Shown here: positions 43,801 to 54,479 of the stretch, in pieces
Layout: every line of letters starts with the position of its first letter
Numbering within the stretch: position 1 is the stretch's first letter
Origin: Motacilla alba alba
Lineage: Eukaryota > Chordata > Aves > Passeriformes > Motacillidae
NCBI RefSeq assembly: GCF_015832195.1
Contig: NC_052017.1
Location: 53,332,652-53,396,651, forward strand
Direction: 5' to 3'
DNA length: 64,000 nucleotides
Program-made: the position numbers and the translations under genes
The notes under the pieces: model-generated
Databases searched by the model: none
Told to the model about the DNA's origin: nothing
Seen by the model: the letters and a program-made list of their open reading frames with translations, nothing else

Positions 43801-46800
43801 CTAACAGGGCCTTGCATTAAGAGTCCTTGTTATGGCCATTTCTGTAAAAAAACTTTCATTCTGACAATTTTTTTCCTAGCAACCCTGCTTTTTTGCAACT
43901 GACTGATGAACTCAGCATGGATTTGCCAGCTCATTTTGTTCTGAAGTTTCATCAGCCTCTTCCAATGTCTTCATCCAGTATTGAAGAAATACAGAAGCTC
44001 ACAGGCATGTTATAATTGGTTTTTAAGACTAAGTACTTCTGTGACTATGCATTGCTTAATCGCTTTTTGCTTTTCCATGTTAAAGTTGCAAGAAGAAGTT
44101 GCTTCTTGGGCAGAACATATTCTGTTCTACCAGTCAAAGTGTAACAACCAGTGCAAAACACAAAAATTCTAAGAAAGATATGACAATTACAGGCAAAGTT
44201 AAACACTCTACCTCAATTTCCCAATAGCAAAAAAAGGGAAATAAGAAAGAAAATCAGTATTTTTGTCTTTTTAAAACATTGGGTTTGTTTTTAATAGTAG
44301 CTTTCATAACCTACTGTCTTAACCTAATTGCTAATAAAAATAATGACCTGGTTTCAGGAATTCAGATTTCTGGCTTGAAACTAGCTCCACTGTATGAGCT
44401 AATTGTTCAGTCTACTCTTAAAGAAAAATGCAGTGAAGACTTGTCTACAAATAAATCTTGTTTCTTTGTGGTAAGTATAGTGTGCATCTGATACACAATG
44501 TGCTGTTGCGCAAGATATATATGCTGAATTACCATTTCCCCATAAGCAAGCAATGCATGTTTCCCAGAATCCCAACAAAAGTGCTCTTTAGGAAATAGCT
44601 CAATTTGTGAAGCAGAATTAGAGCCTTTCATGTAAGTGAGCTTCTCATGCTCATTAATAAAACACTGTGTGCTTGGCTGCTGAAGTCACACTAATTTGTC
44701 TGTGTGTAACCCAAATATTTACTCTTCTAAAAACTGCTCAGAACTCTATCATTAATGCCTTAAAAAGAAGGAAACTTACTGACTGGTGTGAGAAGCAAGT
44801 CCCAAGAAGATACTTACCTAGATTTTTGAAGGTCTTTATCATGCAGCATGTCACACTGTTTTAACAAAAAGGGTTTCTTAATTAGATAACAGTGGGACTA
44901 CTAATTTATTTTGAAGGGACTAGCAGGAATAAAAATATAGTGTTACAACAGTGATGCCAACTGCTATCTAGAGACAAGGTTGTTTAACTGACAAAGGCTT
45001 TCCTTTTAATAACTGCACTATTGAAATACAGTTGTTTAGGCTGCATTAGATGTTTTAGAACATAAAGTTATGGCTAAGATGCTTTCTGCCAGATTTATGT
45101 ACAGGGCAACTACAAGACAAACTTCAAAGATCTACTTTTTGTTTGCTAGGAAACATTAATTTTGCAATTCATGGCAGCAAAAGAGGGTACTTTTTTTCTG
45201 TTCTACTAGCAGGGTTTGTAGAGCTCATTGCTTGCTTAGTTCTTGGACCTTGAGGTGGTGTTAGAGAAGGCAGTAGTAAATTTACACCATGCTAAAATAA
45301 TGTTTGGCATAGCTCTTCTCTTCTGTAAGATGGAATTAATCTTTCAGTTCCATTAGATGCACATGAAAGGCTCTGTAACTTTTCAACGATTCCCTAAAAT
45401 ATTTGTACTTGGTGGGAAGTTTTACTTTTGAGTTTAAAGATTTTATTTCTAGAATTACTAAATTGCATTCTAACCTTGAAATGAGTGTAGGGGAAATATG
45501 TTTGATCCATGAACACACAAGGAAAAGCTCTTCAGCCTTTGTTAATGTAGGCCCTCCTTATTAACTGTCCTGCCCTGTTCTTAAGGGGACATTCCATTTG
45601 GCATCTTGAAGTAGATAACACCATACTCCATTTCTAATTTTGTCATAGAATCACTGTTAACATGGACAGGTGGTCATTTCTTCTTACTATTTCCTCCTCA
45701 TCTCCAAGTGAATCATCAGGAGATATTCCAGCCAAACATATTCTCCAAAGAAAAAGTAGTAGTGATGGAGGTTGGAACATCATCTCATGTCCAGAAGAGA
45801 CTTCCAGCAAAACTGCTATCCTGTTTGTGCAACTGTCAAGCAGCATTACTATGATATTATTATTTTGGTCACTAACATTTTTATAGCCTATAGGGCTCTG
45901 AAAAGTTTTTGGAAGAACTGATGACACTTGAACTCCTGACCACTTGGCTCTGGGTATATTTGCCTAATTTGGATGTATTTGGGAGGGAGAGTGGATCTCA
46001 TTTAGCTTCCACTGAGAATTCTACTAGAAATGCATAGGTACCATAGACATGCTAGAAATGTATCTTTCAAAAGTATTTTAATTGTACAATTGCCTGATAA
46101 ACATCAAGCTGTACTTTCCTGTTTTCATTCCTTGAAACATCACCATTATTTGTTGCTTAGTCTCTTCCAGATCACCCAAAGCACTGTTACTTCATAAACA
46201 AGGGCTCAGAAAAATCAGGTTTAGCAGGAGCCTTGGTCAGTAAAATCCCATTTAGCCATCCAAAGTGTGTGCCTGGTGTAATAGAGATTCTTCGACATCA
46301 AGTGGCATATAACACTCTTATTAGCAGCTGTGTCTCTGAGAAGAATATAAATGAAGGTAAATTGTGTGGCTGGAAGTGATGGCACAGTATTAGAGACAAA
46401 CTATTTTCTAAATTGGGTGGTGACAGATTTTACTACTCCCTTGCCAAAACTATCGTTACTTGTGGAGTACTATAAATGATAAAAAATTCTTAACACTGTA
46501 TTGATTTTTTTAAAAAGTTCTATGCTCATTCTATGTACATAAACTAAGTTGTCAAAGTAATGAAAAATTAGACTATTGTATCAGTATTTTTTAAATTCTG
46601 GCATGTAATTCAGCCAAAAAGAACCCAGCTTCAATGGTGGATATCACTAAACAGTATTTTTATTTCTAGATGATTCAGAACTGCTTTACTTTGAAGTGGT
46701 ACCACACAAGAACACCAGCTTTTCTGTCTTTTTCCTTCATCCTGTGAAAGAGAATTTAGCCTGTGGTATGTGTGGAATAATTGCTACTGTCCTCTCTACT

Positions 46801-48666
46801 GAGCTGACAGGGGACTTAGTTCCATCTAGGCTCTTGCACTATGTTTCTCAGTTACAAACTGAGAGTTTCTCAGTCTAAGGGCCACTCAACAGCTTGCAGC
46901 CCAGGAAAAAAACACTAAGTGTATGTACTTGTGTATAAACTGCTTACTAGAAGGTGTTCTGTGCTCGGAATAATACAGAAAGTAAATGCAAATATTATAG
47001 CCCTGTTTTGTCTTGGCCTGCATTTAATTAAATAAATTGTAACTTCCACTATTTCTGATTTAAGTATATTAAGGAAAAGCAAGTCATGCAAATATATTGC
47101 TGCAAACCTCTTTCCACTGACTTCAGTCTTACATCTCTTCAAGCATCAAAATGAAAGGATGGTTTTCAATGTTTGTAAGTATTTCAAACCAAAGATTTTT
47201 CTGTTCTGTTCCTTCTTAGTGGTAATAGATGTTGTAAGCTCTAGAGAAGTCCAATGTCACCTTCATTTAAATCCTCAAGATCCAACTCTGAATTCTACTG
47301 ATGACTTCATAGCAAGAGCTGTGAAACGGCAAGTGCTTTTATTTCCTAACAGATGTCCACCAAATGGAAATATCATGTGCATTCATAATGCCATGAACTG
47401 AGCAACTGGAAAACTTCACTTTAGTAAAATGATGTAATACAATAATGGGAATAAGTTACGTCAGTGTCTTACGTATCTCTTTTAAAAATTTTAAACATTA
47501 ACAGTGATGAAGTGTTTCTAGTAGAAAGCATGTGGAAGCAAGGAAAGACTAATGAGTGAAGAGTTTTACCTTTTATAAAGATGCTTTTCTGAAGACTCTA
47601 GCTGATAACAGTCTCATGTCTAGCTTATCTTCAAATAGCATGGAAAGGTCTTTTTCCACATCTACGTAATAGCAATCAGTGCTTCTTTTCAGAAAGTGAG
47701 TTGTATACGGCACGTCTACAACACTGACTCTGGTTTGTTTTCTGAACAAATTCCAAGAGAGAGAGTTGTTGTCATGCATGAACACAGGTTAGACAAACTG
47801 ATTCAGAACACAGTCCAAGAGCACTAAGTGATTTGGCAAAAGCTAGTACACAACTATTATCTGTTTGATGACAACAAAACCAATGCAGGTTGGATTTTGA
47901 ACCTGATTTTAAACAAGGTACTATTTTTGGAACCAGGTTAAGAGTGGGAAAAAAACTCCTCCAGTATAGACAGTGTTTTAGAAGAGATACCTTCTGTACC
48001 TGCGTTACGCAAAGCATGAAGGTTACAATTATAAAACTCAAGAAGAATGAATCCAATATTCTTAGTTTTGTTTTCACTAGAAGTACCCTATGACTTAATT
48101 TTTGTTGACCAGATTGACCAGACTGAAAGACCTCCCACTCTTTCAGTCAAAGCTTCTGTGCACACCTAACTTCAAAGACTTAGCACTAAATTTCAGTGTG
48201 TCAACATATATTTCTGGTGCAGCACAAGTAGTTTATATTATGGTTACAAAGTAACACCAGGTTGTCCAAGCCAAAACCAGAAAGGAGGTAATGAAAGGTT
48301 TTCATTCAGGTGTCAGCCACAGTTTAAAAAACAGAAGTACTTTAAAGAAGGTATGATGTCTGTAGTAGTGACTAATGTGTCATTTCCTTCTTCAGTTGCA
48401 TGTCAGTCCCAGTTGTCATGAGAGCTGTTTTCAGGAACGCTGCCAAGGTGAAAGCTAACAGTGAAACACAAGACATGGACATAGAACAAGAACCTGGATC
48501 ACAATCGGAGCAAACTACACATTCTGACAGTCCCCAAGAAAGCCTTTCTGGTGCTGGTCAGCAAGACTGGGTAGTGACAGATAAGCCAAATAATACAGGG
48601 AGTACAGAAGAAAATCTCTCTACAGCCAAACTGGAAACTCTGGGTGATAATGTGGAAAAAAACTAA
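22768..48666 (+). CDS. MED1-like Mediator subunit 1 paralogue, short form (whole gene, one exon unresolved)
   Basis: MED1 is a Mediator complex subunit linking transcription factors to RNA polymerase II in the nucleus. Exons by frame and splice sites: 22768-22834 (likely first), 35095-35198, 36370-36454, 36815-36869, 37281-37413, 38482-38510, 40749-40820, 40914-40988, one unresolved, 42606-42671, 43070-43178, 43880-44004, 44358-44470, 46161-46356, 46670-46765, 47220-47328, 48396-48666. All placed exons keep one frame without stops, and phases match at every junction except across the unresolved exon. Placed exons give about 568 codons, so the protein should be near 590-600 residues. Human MED1 is about 1,580 and carries its LXXLL receptor boxes in a long C-terminal tail, which is absent here. 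Homology covers the MED1 N-terminal globular domain. The divergence suggests a separate paralogue rather than MED1 itself. Introns after 44004 and 47328 use GC donors. Expression is not shown by sequence. Confidence 0.88.
24209..25690 (-). mobile_element. CR1 LINE retrotransposon, 5'-truncated, decayed
   Basis: The element lies in minus orientation: its 3' end, CATTCTATG followed by CR1-type 3' sequence, is at 24209. Minus-strand translations give reverse-transcriptase pieces in the expected 5' to 3' order: KSVGPDERHPRVLRE near 25640, VPQGPILVPGLFNTFIND near 25110, and LRELRLFSLEKRR near 24570. Frames are broken by stops and shifts between them, so no active protein is encoded. Only the 3' half of ORF2 and the tail are present, as in most CR1 copies. 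Confidence 0.93.
27430..28024 (+). mobile_element. Solo ERVL-type LTR with 5-bp flanking repeats
   Basis: The element starts TGTGCTGGTTTTGGCTGGGG and ends TTAAACTACAGCA. Internal landmarks match a well-known bird LTR: 'gctgagcagtgcttat', 'caaggccttttctcacatgg', 'tcatgctcagcaataaaaag', 'ctgcctgcccatgggaagtg' and 'tctttatctcaaccc'. Flanking pentamers TACTC (27425-27429) and TACCC (28025-28029) look like a 5-bp target-site duplication with one change, as expected for ERVL. There are no gag/pol/env remnants beside it, so it is a solo LTR. Confidence 0.85.
28125..28175. repeat. 13-bp perfect inverted repeat inside a 13-bp direct repeat
   Basis: CTTTCTGAAAATT (28133-28145), loop ATACCA, AATTTTCAGAAAG (28152-28164). 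The string AGGCACAGTCTTT occurs at about 28125-28137 and again at about 28163-28175. It lies 100 bp right of the solo LTR. Confidence 0.88.
34505..34735 (-). mobile_element. CR1 LINE 3'-end fragment
   Basis: Plus-strand text 'aatttgggttggaagggacc' followed by 'ctccaatcctcct', 'ttgttcagagccctgtccaa' and 'tgagcaacttgttccaatg' is the reverse complement of a CR1 3' end. It is the same family region as 24209-24420 but shorter and more diverged. Confidence 0.85.
35095..40988 (+). CDS. MED1-like gene, exons 2 to 8 (N-terminal half of the MED1 domain)
   Basis: Seven exons read in one frame. Clear matches to human MED1 as I know it: QRPWTETLKL (human NRPWSETIKL) in 35095-35198; LLLSCMEKIERTL in 36370-36454; HVSPSGTTCYITSMMFYVE (human HLSASGTECYITSDMFYVE) in 37281-37413; KGYLALQALEKDL (human KMYLALQSLEQDL) in 40914-40988. 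Exon 38482-38510 is only 29 bp and encodes VCDDLVQLL plus two bases; LVQLL fits LXXLL where MED1 has LVQQL. All introns here are GT-AG; the donor after 40820 (GTTGCA) is weak. The open frame at 37231-37635 contains the 37281-37413 exon but its ends are intronic. Confidence 0.93.
40989..42605 (+). other. MED1-like gene: interval with an unresolved exon
   Basis: Exon 40914-40988 ends with two bases of a codon, but exon 42606-42671 needs one base before it, so direct splicing shifts frame and meets a stop. An exon of length 3n+2 should lie here, corresponding to human MED1 residues around WKATNAGPLDKILHGSVGYL. The closest resemblance I saw is an open frame at about 41935-42075 reading SSDAGKVEAQ and then VMHGVEVFW, but no splice-site pair fits it in phase. 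The interval also holds an 82-base pyrimidine run. Confidence 0.6.
42231..42312 (+). repeat. 82-base pure polypyrimidine tract
   Basis: Every base from 42231 to 42312 is C or T, including a C10 run and several T runs. Such tracts can form triplex DNA. It lies inside the MED1-like gene. Confidence 0.9.
42606..48666 (+). CDS. MED1-like gene, exons 10 to 17 (C-terminal half of the MED1 domain and tail)
   Basis: Eight exons read in one frame. Matches to human MED1: MNIEFYISPYQVL (human MNLKYYVSPSDLL) in 42606-42671; VTVEGTDTLHKLPLSPLI in 43070-43178; DLPAHFVLKFHQPLP in 43880-44004; LAPLYELI in 44358-44470; HCYFINKG and RHQVAYNTLISSCV in 46161-46356; FSVFFLHPVKENLAC in 46670-46765; TDDFIARAVKR in 47220-47328 continuing CMSVPVVMRA in 48396-48666. 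After that similarity stops and about 75 residues of Ser/Gln/Glu/Asp-rich sequence lead to TAA. No nuclear-receptor-box tail follows. Donors after 44004 and 47328 are GC; the others are GT. Confidence 0.94.
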
Positions 48667-49628
48667 CCCCTCACTGTGCACTAAAACTTTGTGGAGGAAA
48701 GTAATTCCATAGCTAGTACAGAAGCTGATGTAATAGACAAAAAATCTGATGGTTTTATAAACAAAAATGAAGTCTACTTACTAATTTGTGAATGGTATCT
48801 CCTCTGCAAACTTTTAAATATGGGAAAGTAGTTCCCTTGAATCTGCATTTTAAAACATCCAAATCTGTCAAGTCTAACACTGTTCTATTAACCTTTATTT
48901 TGTCTTGTTACTGAAAACCTCAAAAATCGTTGTGGTAAACAAGATTCCCTCTAACACTGTCTTTTTCATTGTTAGAAGGTAAGGCATTACTTTATTCTTG
49001 GTCAAGAGATATGTGCAGCTGACAAAGCTCCAGCCTCAATGCTGATCCTGATACAAAACTTTTTTGCTTATTTATGCATTTTTTGCAAACAAAGACATTA
49101 ATGTTCATTGGTTTAATTTACATAATTTTCTTCATTAATTAGTATTCTACCCCCTATTAGTTATTGATTTCTTTCTCTTCATGCTAATCTCGTCCACATC
49201 CTTTATTCCTTCATTTATCTTTTTCTCCGACTTTCCAGGCCTTAATCTCCTCCATTTCTTCTGATTACTCTAATGTCCTTGAATGGCCATAAATTTAAGA
49301 TCCCAGATACCCAATCTTCAAATTCCTTTGGCTTTGTTCAATCATTGAATATTGTCAAGCTTAGTTTTAACAAACTCAGGGTTTCAGTGATTTAATGAGG
49401 TCTGTGAAGAAACTTAAATGGTGTTGGCTAAAAGTGGGTACTGCTTACAATTAGTCGAAACAACTAATTAAAAATTAGTTAGGAAAATTATACATATATT
49501 CCAACACTGTCTGCACTATATTCTACCAGAATATGGAAGAAATCTGTGTTTAACATACATGATACAGTCTATAACACAAGAGAGGCATTTGAAGAAAAGT
49601 AATGTTTATTCATTTCAATATTATGCTA

Positions 49629-49634
49629 AATAAA
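49629..49634 (+). terminator. Candidate poly(A) signal of the MED1-like gene
   Basis: This is the first AATAAA I found after the stop at 48666, about 960 bases downstream. An ATTAAA about 170 bases earlier is an alternative. Confidence 0.35.
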
Positions 49635-49887
49635 TTGAAGAAAAGTTACTTGAACGATTTTTGTATACAAACAATTAATGCAGACACCCCTCTTTGTCCA
49701 CTACTTCATAAATGCATTCAATCCAAGACTCTGAACTGCAGTTCTGCTTACCCCTAAAGCAGAAGTGGTACTGAAAGGAAACCAAACTTACAGTCTGCCA
49801 ACTCTGACAGGGTAACGGAGTGTTTAGTAAGAATATTGTATAAACTCAGGCTCTGAAAAACAAGGAATTTTTGCCTTAGTTTTTTGG

Positions 49888-49911
49888 TTTTTTTTTTTTT
49901 TTTTTTTTTTT
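49888..49911. repeat. T24 homopolymer run
   Basis: Uninterrupted T run, followed by an 11-base T run near 49940. Confidence 0.9.
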
Positions 49912-50658
49912 GCCTCTAAGTATGAAATGGCTTTGTGATTTTTTTTTTTTAATTATAGTTTACTGTTCAAATTCTTACTTTGCCTATGTCTGGACTTCTT
50001 TTGTCTCCAATATGAATGAGTTACAGGAAACTTTCAACGAGCAAGCTGGGAACTTACTATAAATCAGTTTAATTAATGTAAAACAGATGCATTCACAAAG
50101 AAAAAAACTTCCTGAACAGAGCAATTTACAGCTACAGTGAAGGGAAGCAATCAGAAAGCAAGTCAAATATAGAATAGTTACAAAAATACAAATAATCAGA
50201 AATAGGCATGTGTGGCAGATGTGTTTCTAAGAGGTAGTGAATAAGCTTGGCTTCCTTGAAGAGTTTGAGAAGAACATTATGGGAATGTAGGAAAGAGTTC
50301 AGGTTAGATGGACTGACAAAATAAATACAAAAATAACAAAAGGATGTTCATTAGACTGGAAGCATGTTTAGTGTGGTCTGACATGGTAAGAGTAGATGTC
50401 TAAAAGTAAAATAATGAATTGTCAGCAATTCTGTATTTGAGGAAAATGGTGTATTTTCAGCAAAAGTGACAAATATAACTCTATAAGAAGGGAAAAATAG
50501 TTTTAACTGTGAAAGGGCATTGCATCATGGGTAGAAAAGATAACACATAGAATTTGACAAAAAGTGACTAGAGAGTCACAGTACTCTAGGAATCAGCAGC
50601 ATATCATCAACAGCAGCTTATTCTGCAAAAACAATGACCACTTCCATAGCACTGAGCT

Positions 50659-50664
50659 TTTATT
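50659..50664 (-). terminator. YAE1: Candidate poly(A) signal of YAE1
   Basis: AATAAA on the minus strand, about 365 bases beyond the YAE1 stop codon. Confidence 0.45.
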
Positions 50665-51027
50665 CTTTTTTGATATTGCAGGGGACCAATTCAGAGGGGC
50701 TATTTAGTGGACCCACTTCATTTCCAAGCTGCTGCCAAGAAAAAAAATGAGGTGAAATGGGACCTCCTGACACAAAACAAATATGTTTAGTAAGTCTTTC
50801 TAAAGCTTTAAAGTCACTACCCCTTTCTGTGAATGTTACCTTTAAGGTTGAAAGTGAAGGGTTTTGCCCAGAACCAGAACCATGGCAAGGATTCACAAAA
50901 ATGACTTCTACTGTAAAGCATCAAAATTAGATTTTTTAAGCAAAAGTGATGCATCAGCCTGTACATGGCCCACAAACTAAGAATCAAAATCAGCTGTGAC
51001 AGTTTTAAGTACCATGAGACAGAAAAA

Positions 51028-53709
51028 CTAATGTTCCAATTGCTGGACATGATGGAGTACATCCAGTGATAAGCCCAGATGCTCTACTAACCAAAGAGTC
51101 TGCATTTTAACCCAAGCAAGGGTTGACTTTTCAGGATCTGTGCAGAGGTTTGCCTTGCTGCACTCAGACTGCAAGGAACCAACCTCACCATTATTCCTAC
51201 AAATGTTTTCACCGGAGCTGCCACAGTTGTTATGTTTTCCATTTTTAACTTCCCTGTACTCTGTCCCAGCTGTGTGATTAAGGTCCATGTCCTGAACTGA
51301 GTTTAAAATGTGTCCAAGATGTGCCTGTTCTTCAGCAGAATTCAGATACTTAAGCACATAATCTTCATGCTTTCCAACCACATCAAGAAGATTATTTATT
51401 GTACTTAGAGCAGAGTCATGTCCATTAAAATGACACCAGGATAAGAGAGCACTGAAAAGTGAACAACAACAAAAGTCATTATATTTATCTACGTAGATCT
51501 TCACTTGGTAGAGATAGATAAGACAGCAATGTGACAAGGTATCTACATATCATAAATGCATTTATGTATAATTCATGATTTATGGAAAATTCAGGCAGTA
51601 GTACTAAATATTAAGCTTAAATATGTAGATTCAGACAATTTTACAAGAGCAACTGAAAGAGACTTTTTAGAAATTATACTTCTACACCCAGGTAGGCATT
51701 CCCTGTTTTCAAGATGTGGGAATCCTCAGATTGCTCACTTCAGACAGTTTCAAAATGTGGGATTGTTTTTTGTTTGGGTTTTTGTTTGTTTTTTTGGTTG
51801 GTTTGGTTTTTTAATTAAAACAAACAAAAACCTGTATGTGTGTTCCCCTGTTACACACCCTCCACATACACTTGACCTTAAGGAGCTTGTAACCTACTTC
51901 AGGGTTCCTTTCAACTGGCCACATGTAATCATCAGCTCGGCACCGTGTCTGTAGCCTTGATTAAAGCCTGTCTGGAGTGCAAGTTCTTTCCCGGCCTCAA
52001 TTCCATCCCTGTAGCCTTCCTGTAACAAAAGCAGTGAAACAGGTTGCTCAATGTCACAACACGACAAAGTGGACCTCCGTACATAACAATAATAATAAAA
52101 AAGTTTAAATAAGTATCACATCTCTTAAGTTACAGCTTCTATATCTGAACATCCTTCATAGCTACACCCCCACTGCCAAACCAAAACATGCTTGTTGCAG
52201 TATACTATGGTTCACTGACCTGTAAGATGCAGTTTTTTACTTTTCCCAAAAGGATTCCCCAAGTAAGAAAAGAGGGAAACTTCTTTTACAAAGATAAAAA
52301 AAAGCATGTTTGCTTTTAATGATTACCAACTCCTTTGTGAGAAATGGACTTGGAAGTACCACACAGACTTCTTTTTTCTACGTAAAAAGACATGCAGGCT
52401 GCCAATCTTCCCCTTTAGGAGAGGTACTCTTCTATCTGTAATCTATCTATATGGAATCTATTTATTTTCACAAAATTAATTGCCGAGCATTGCTCCTTTA
52501 TTTGCTGGACCTCACTCCATTCAATAGTTATACCAGAAAAAGAGACAGTGACTGACTGAGTCGCATATAAATACACTTAATATTGGGACTGCTTTCTTTA
52601 GGTAAAGAGCTAATGATTGTAATGCAAATTACTTTCTTTATATTATAACCACATTACAAGATAAATGAAATAATTCTTAACCTTTTTTCATATAAAAATT
52701 GCAAGCCACAAAAGTGAAAACCGCTATTTGCTCATGGTGGCCTTGCCAGAAAAGTAGTCTGGAACACAAAAATTTTTTTTGCCTGACATACAACTCTAAC
52801 TTCAGGAACACTTCATGATTTTGCACTATCTACTCAAAAATACCAGAGGGATTTCTGTAAGAACACTAAACAGTTCCTTAAGAAAAGCAGTCTTTTCATG
52901 GAACTCAGATGAAGGAAACTACACTGGGTCTGCTGTAATACCATTCCTCATCAACAGCCTACACAACCGTTTCCATCCATGTTCTTCAGCCAAATGCTGC
53001 TCAACTGGCCCCCTCAGAATGACACAGTATCTGTCCAACCCATCTGCTTATGAACTTGTTTTGTTCCCTGTAGAACTGCAGAGAGGCAAAGGCCATGGAA
53101 AGCAGCTTTCATAAAATGGATATTTCACTTGGAGAATAAATCAACCAAAGACCTACACAGCCCAATTGTGGTTGCAGACGGAGTCACGTCCTACATTCTG
53201 ACTGATAAGTATCTCTGCTCAAAACCCCAAATGTCTCACATTTCTTTATTAGCACTGTTCAGCTCTCTTGCCCCACATTTACTAGGGCTATACCTACAAG
53301 TACAAAGCAAGTAGCTTGCATCACAATTCAACACTGCCTCTTATAAATGCACATGGCTGTGCAGAAGGAGTCAATGTCTTTTGGTATGACAGCACTTTGC
53401 TCTGGTGACCGCTAAGTAGTGTTTACATAAATTTCTGCCATATTTTCCTGATATTCAGAAGAAAGTACGCCACAATAACTTTTAAGCAGCTAGTTTTACT
53501 TTTCCCTTTAAATCATTCACATGTATATCGAGTTAAATGTCAGTAAATCGAAAATGGCTAGAAAGTATATTAAACCATTTTTACAGAAGTACCTGCAATC
53601 TCTTTTTCATAGTGCTGTTCCATTCCTTCTGTAGTAGATACATCTCATCTGCATCTTCATCAAATATATCCTCATTGGATTGCCTGACTGCTACTTGTAC
53701 CCAGGACAT
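51028..53709 (-). CDS. YAE1: YAE1, adaptor for Fe-S cluster maturation of ABCE1
   Basis: YAE1 with LTO1 links the cytosolic Fe-S targeting complex to the ribosome-recycling ATPase ABCE1/Rli1. Three coding exons: 53709-53593 (39 codons, starts MSWVQVAV and contains DIFDEDADEMYLLQKEW), 52019-51898 (122 bp) and 51451-51028 (to TAG). Introns are GT-AG and phases agree, giving about 220 residues; the human protein is 226. Exon 2 carries the Gly-X3-Gly array that defines the family: GYRDGIEAG, then GFNQGYRHG. The last exon reads ALLSWC, INNLLDVVGKHEDYVLKYL and ends near LGLSLDVLHHVQQL, close to human ALLSWC, INNLLDAVGQCEEYVLKHL and LGLSVDVLQHLKQL. The gene is intact. The 169-codon frame reaching up to 51537 overruns the acceptor; the true exon begins at 51451. 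Confidence 0.96.
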
Positions 53710-53731
53710 AATAGCAGTGCCCTATGATCCC
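53710..53731 (-). other. YAE1: YAE1 5' UTR part of the start-codon exon
   Basis: An acceptor CATAAACAG sits 22 bases upstream of the YAE1 ATG on the minus strand. The start-codon exon therefore seems to have been spliced to a non-coding exon in the CpG island 1 kb away. Confidence 0.55.
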
Positions 53732-54479
53732 CTGTTTATGTGGTAAAAAAACACTGAGAAACTCTCAGAAGTGCCTCTGGTGAAGTGTCAGATTAGAAGT
53801 ACTGGCAAAAAACTGAGCTCCCAAGAGAAGCCAGGTATGGAGCAGATTATTCAAGCTGTACATGGGAACTCGGCGCTGTGTGCCATTGGGGGGTATCTGT
53901 CAAGAAAAGGCAGTCAGATCATCATTCGTAAAGCAACTTCTGAGATATAGTAGGGCAACTTATGATAATTCCTTCCCATCTTACGGCACTGACAGATAAA
54001 AGGACACCAAGGCAGCATTTATGAATACTGCCAGTACTAGGACAGCTGGCAGAAACAACTTTATTACTTGCTTCCAAGAGCAGCTGACAAATAGTCCCAT
54101 ACAGCCTCCATGTGGTGCCCTAAAACAAGCTGTATGTATACACACAACTTTCTATATTTGTATTGTGTACACAATTTACTACACACAGTTTAATACTTGC
54201 AGAGTTAATAAATGGGAAGTACTTTCACCTTTGATTTACAGTTTTCTGATTATGCCAAATACTTAACTATCTTATAATACAGAAACAGTCCTTTCTATTT
54301 TGAATAAAGAATTAGCAAGTGCTGCTGCACTTGCTGGAAAGGAGAGGAAAGGAGAAACTTTCGGGTTATTTAATCTTTTCCTATGACGAAAACTTGGAGA
54401 AGGATCTCACAACTAATTCATTTGCCTCGCAGTAAATTGTTAGAACACAACGACATTTCTTTGCGGAGACACCGGCGGC

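Larger units (their letters stand above)
48667..51027. other. Intergenic region between two converging genes
   Basis: It should contain the 3' UTRs of the MED1-like gene (plus) and YAE1 (minus). It is AT-rich, with a T24 run at 49888-49911 and another T run just after it. I see no further coding exon. Confidence 0.75.
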
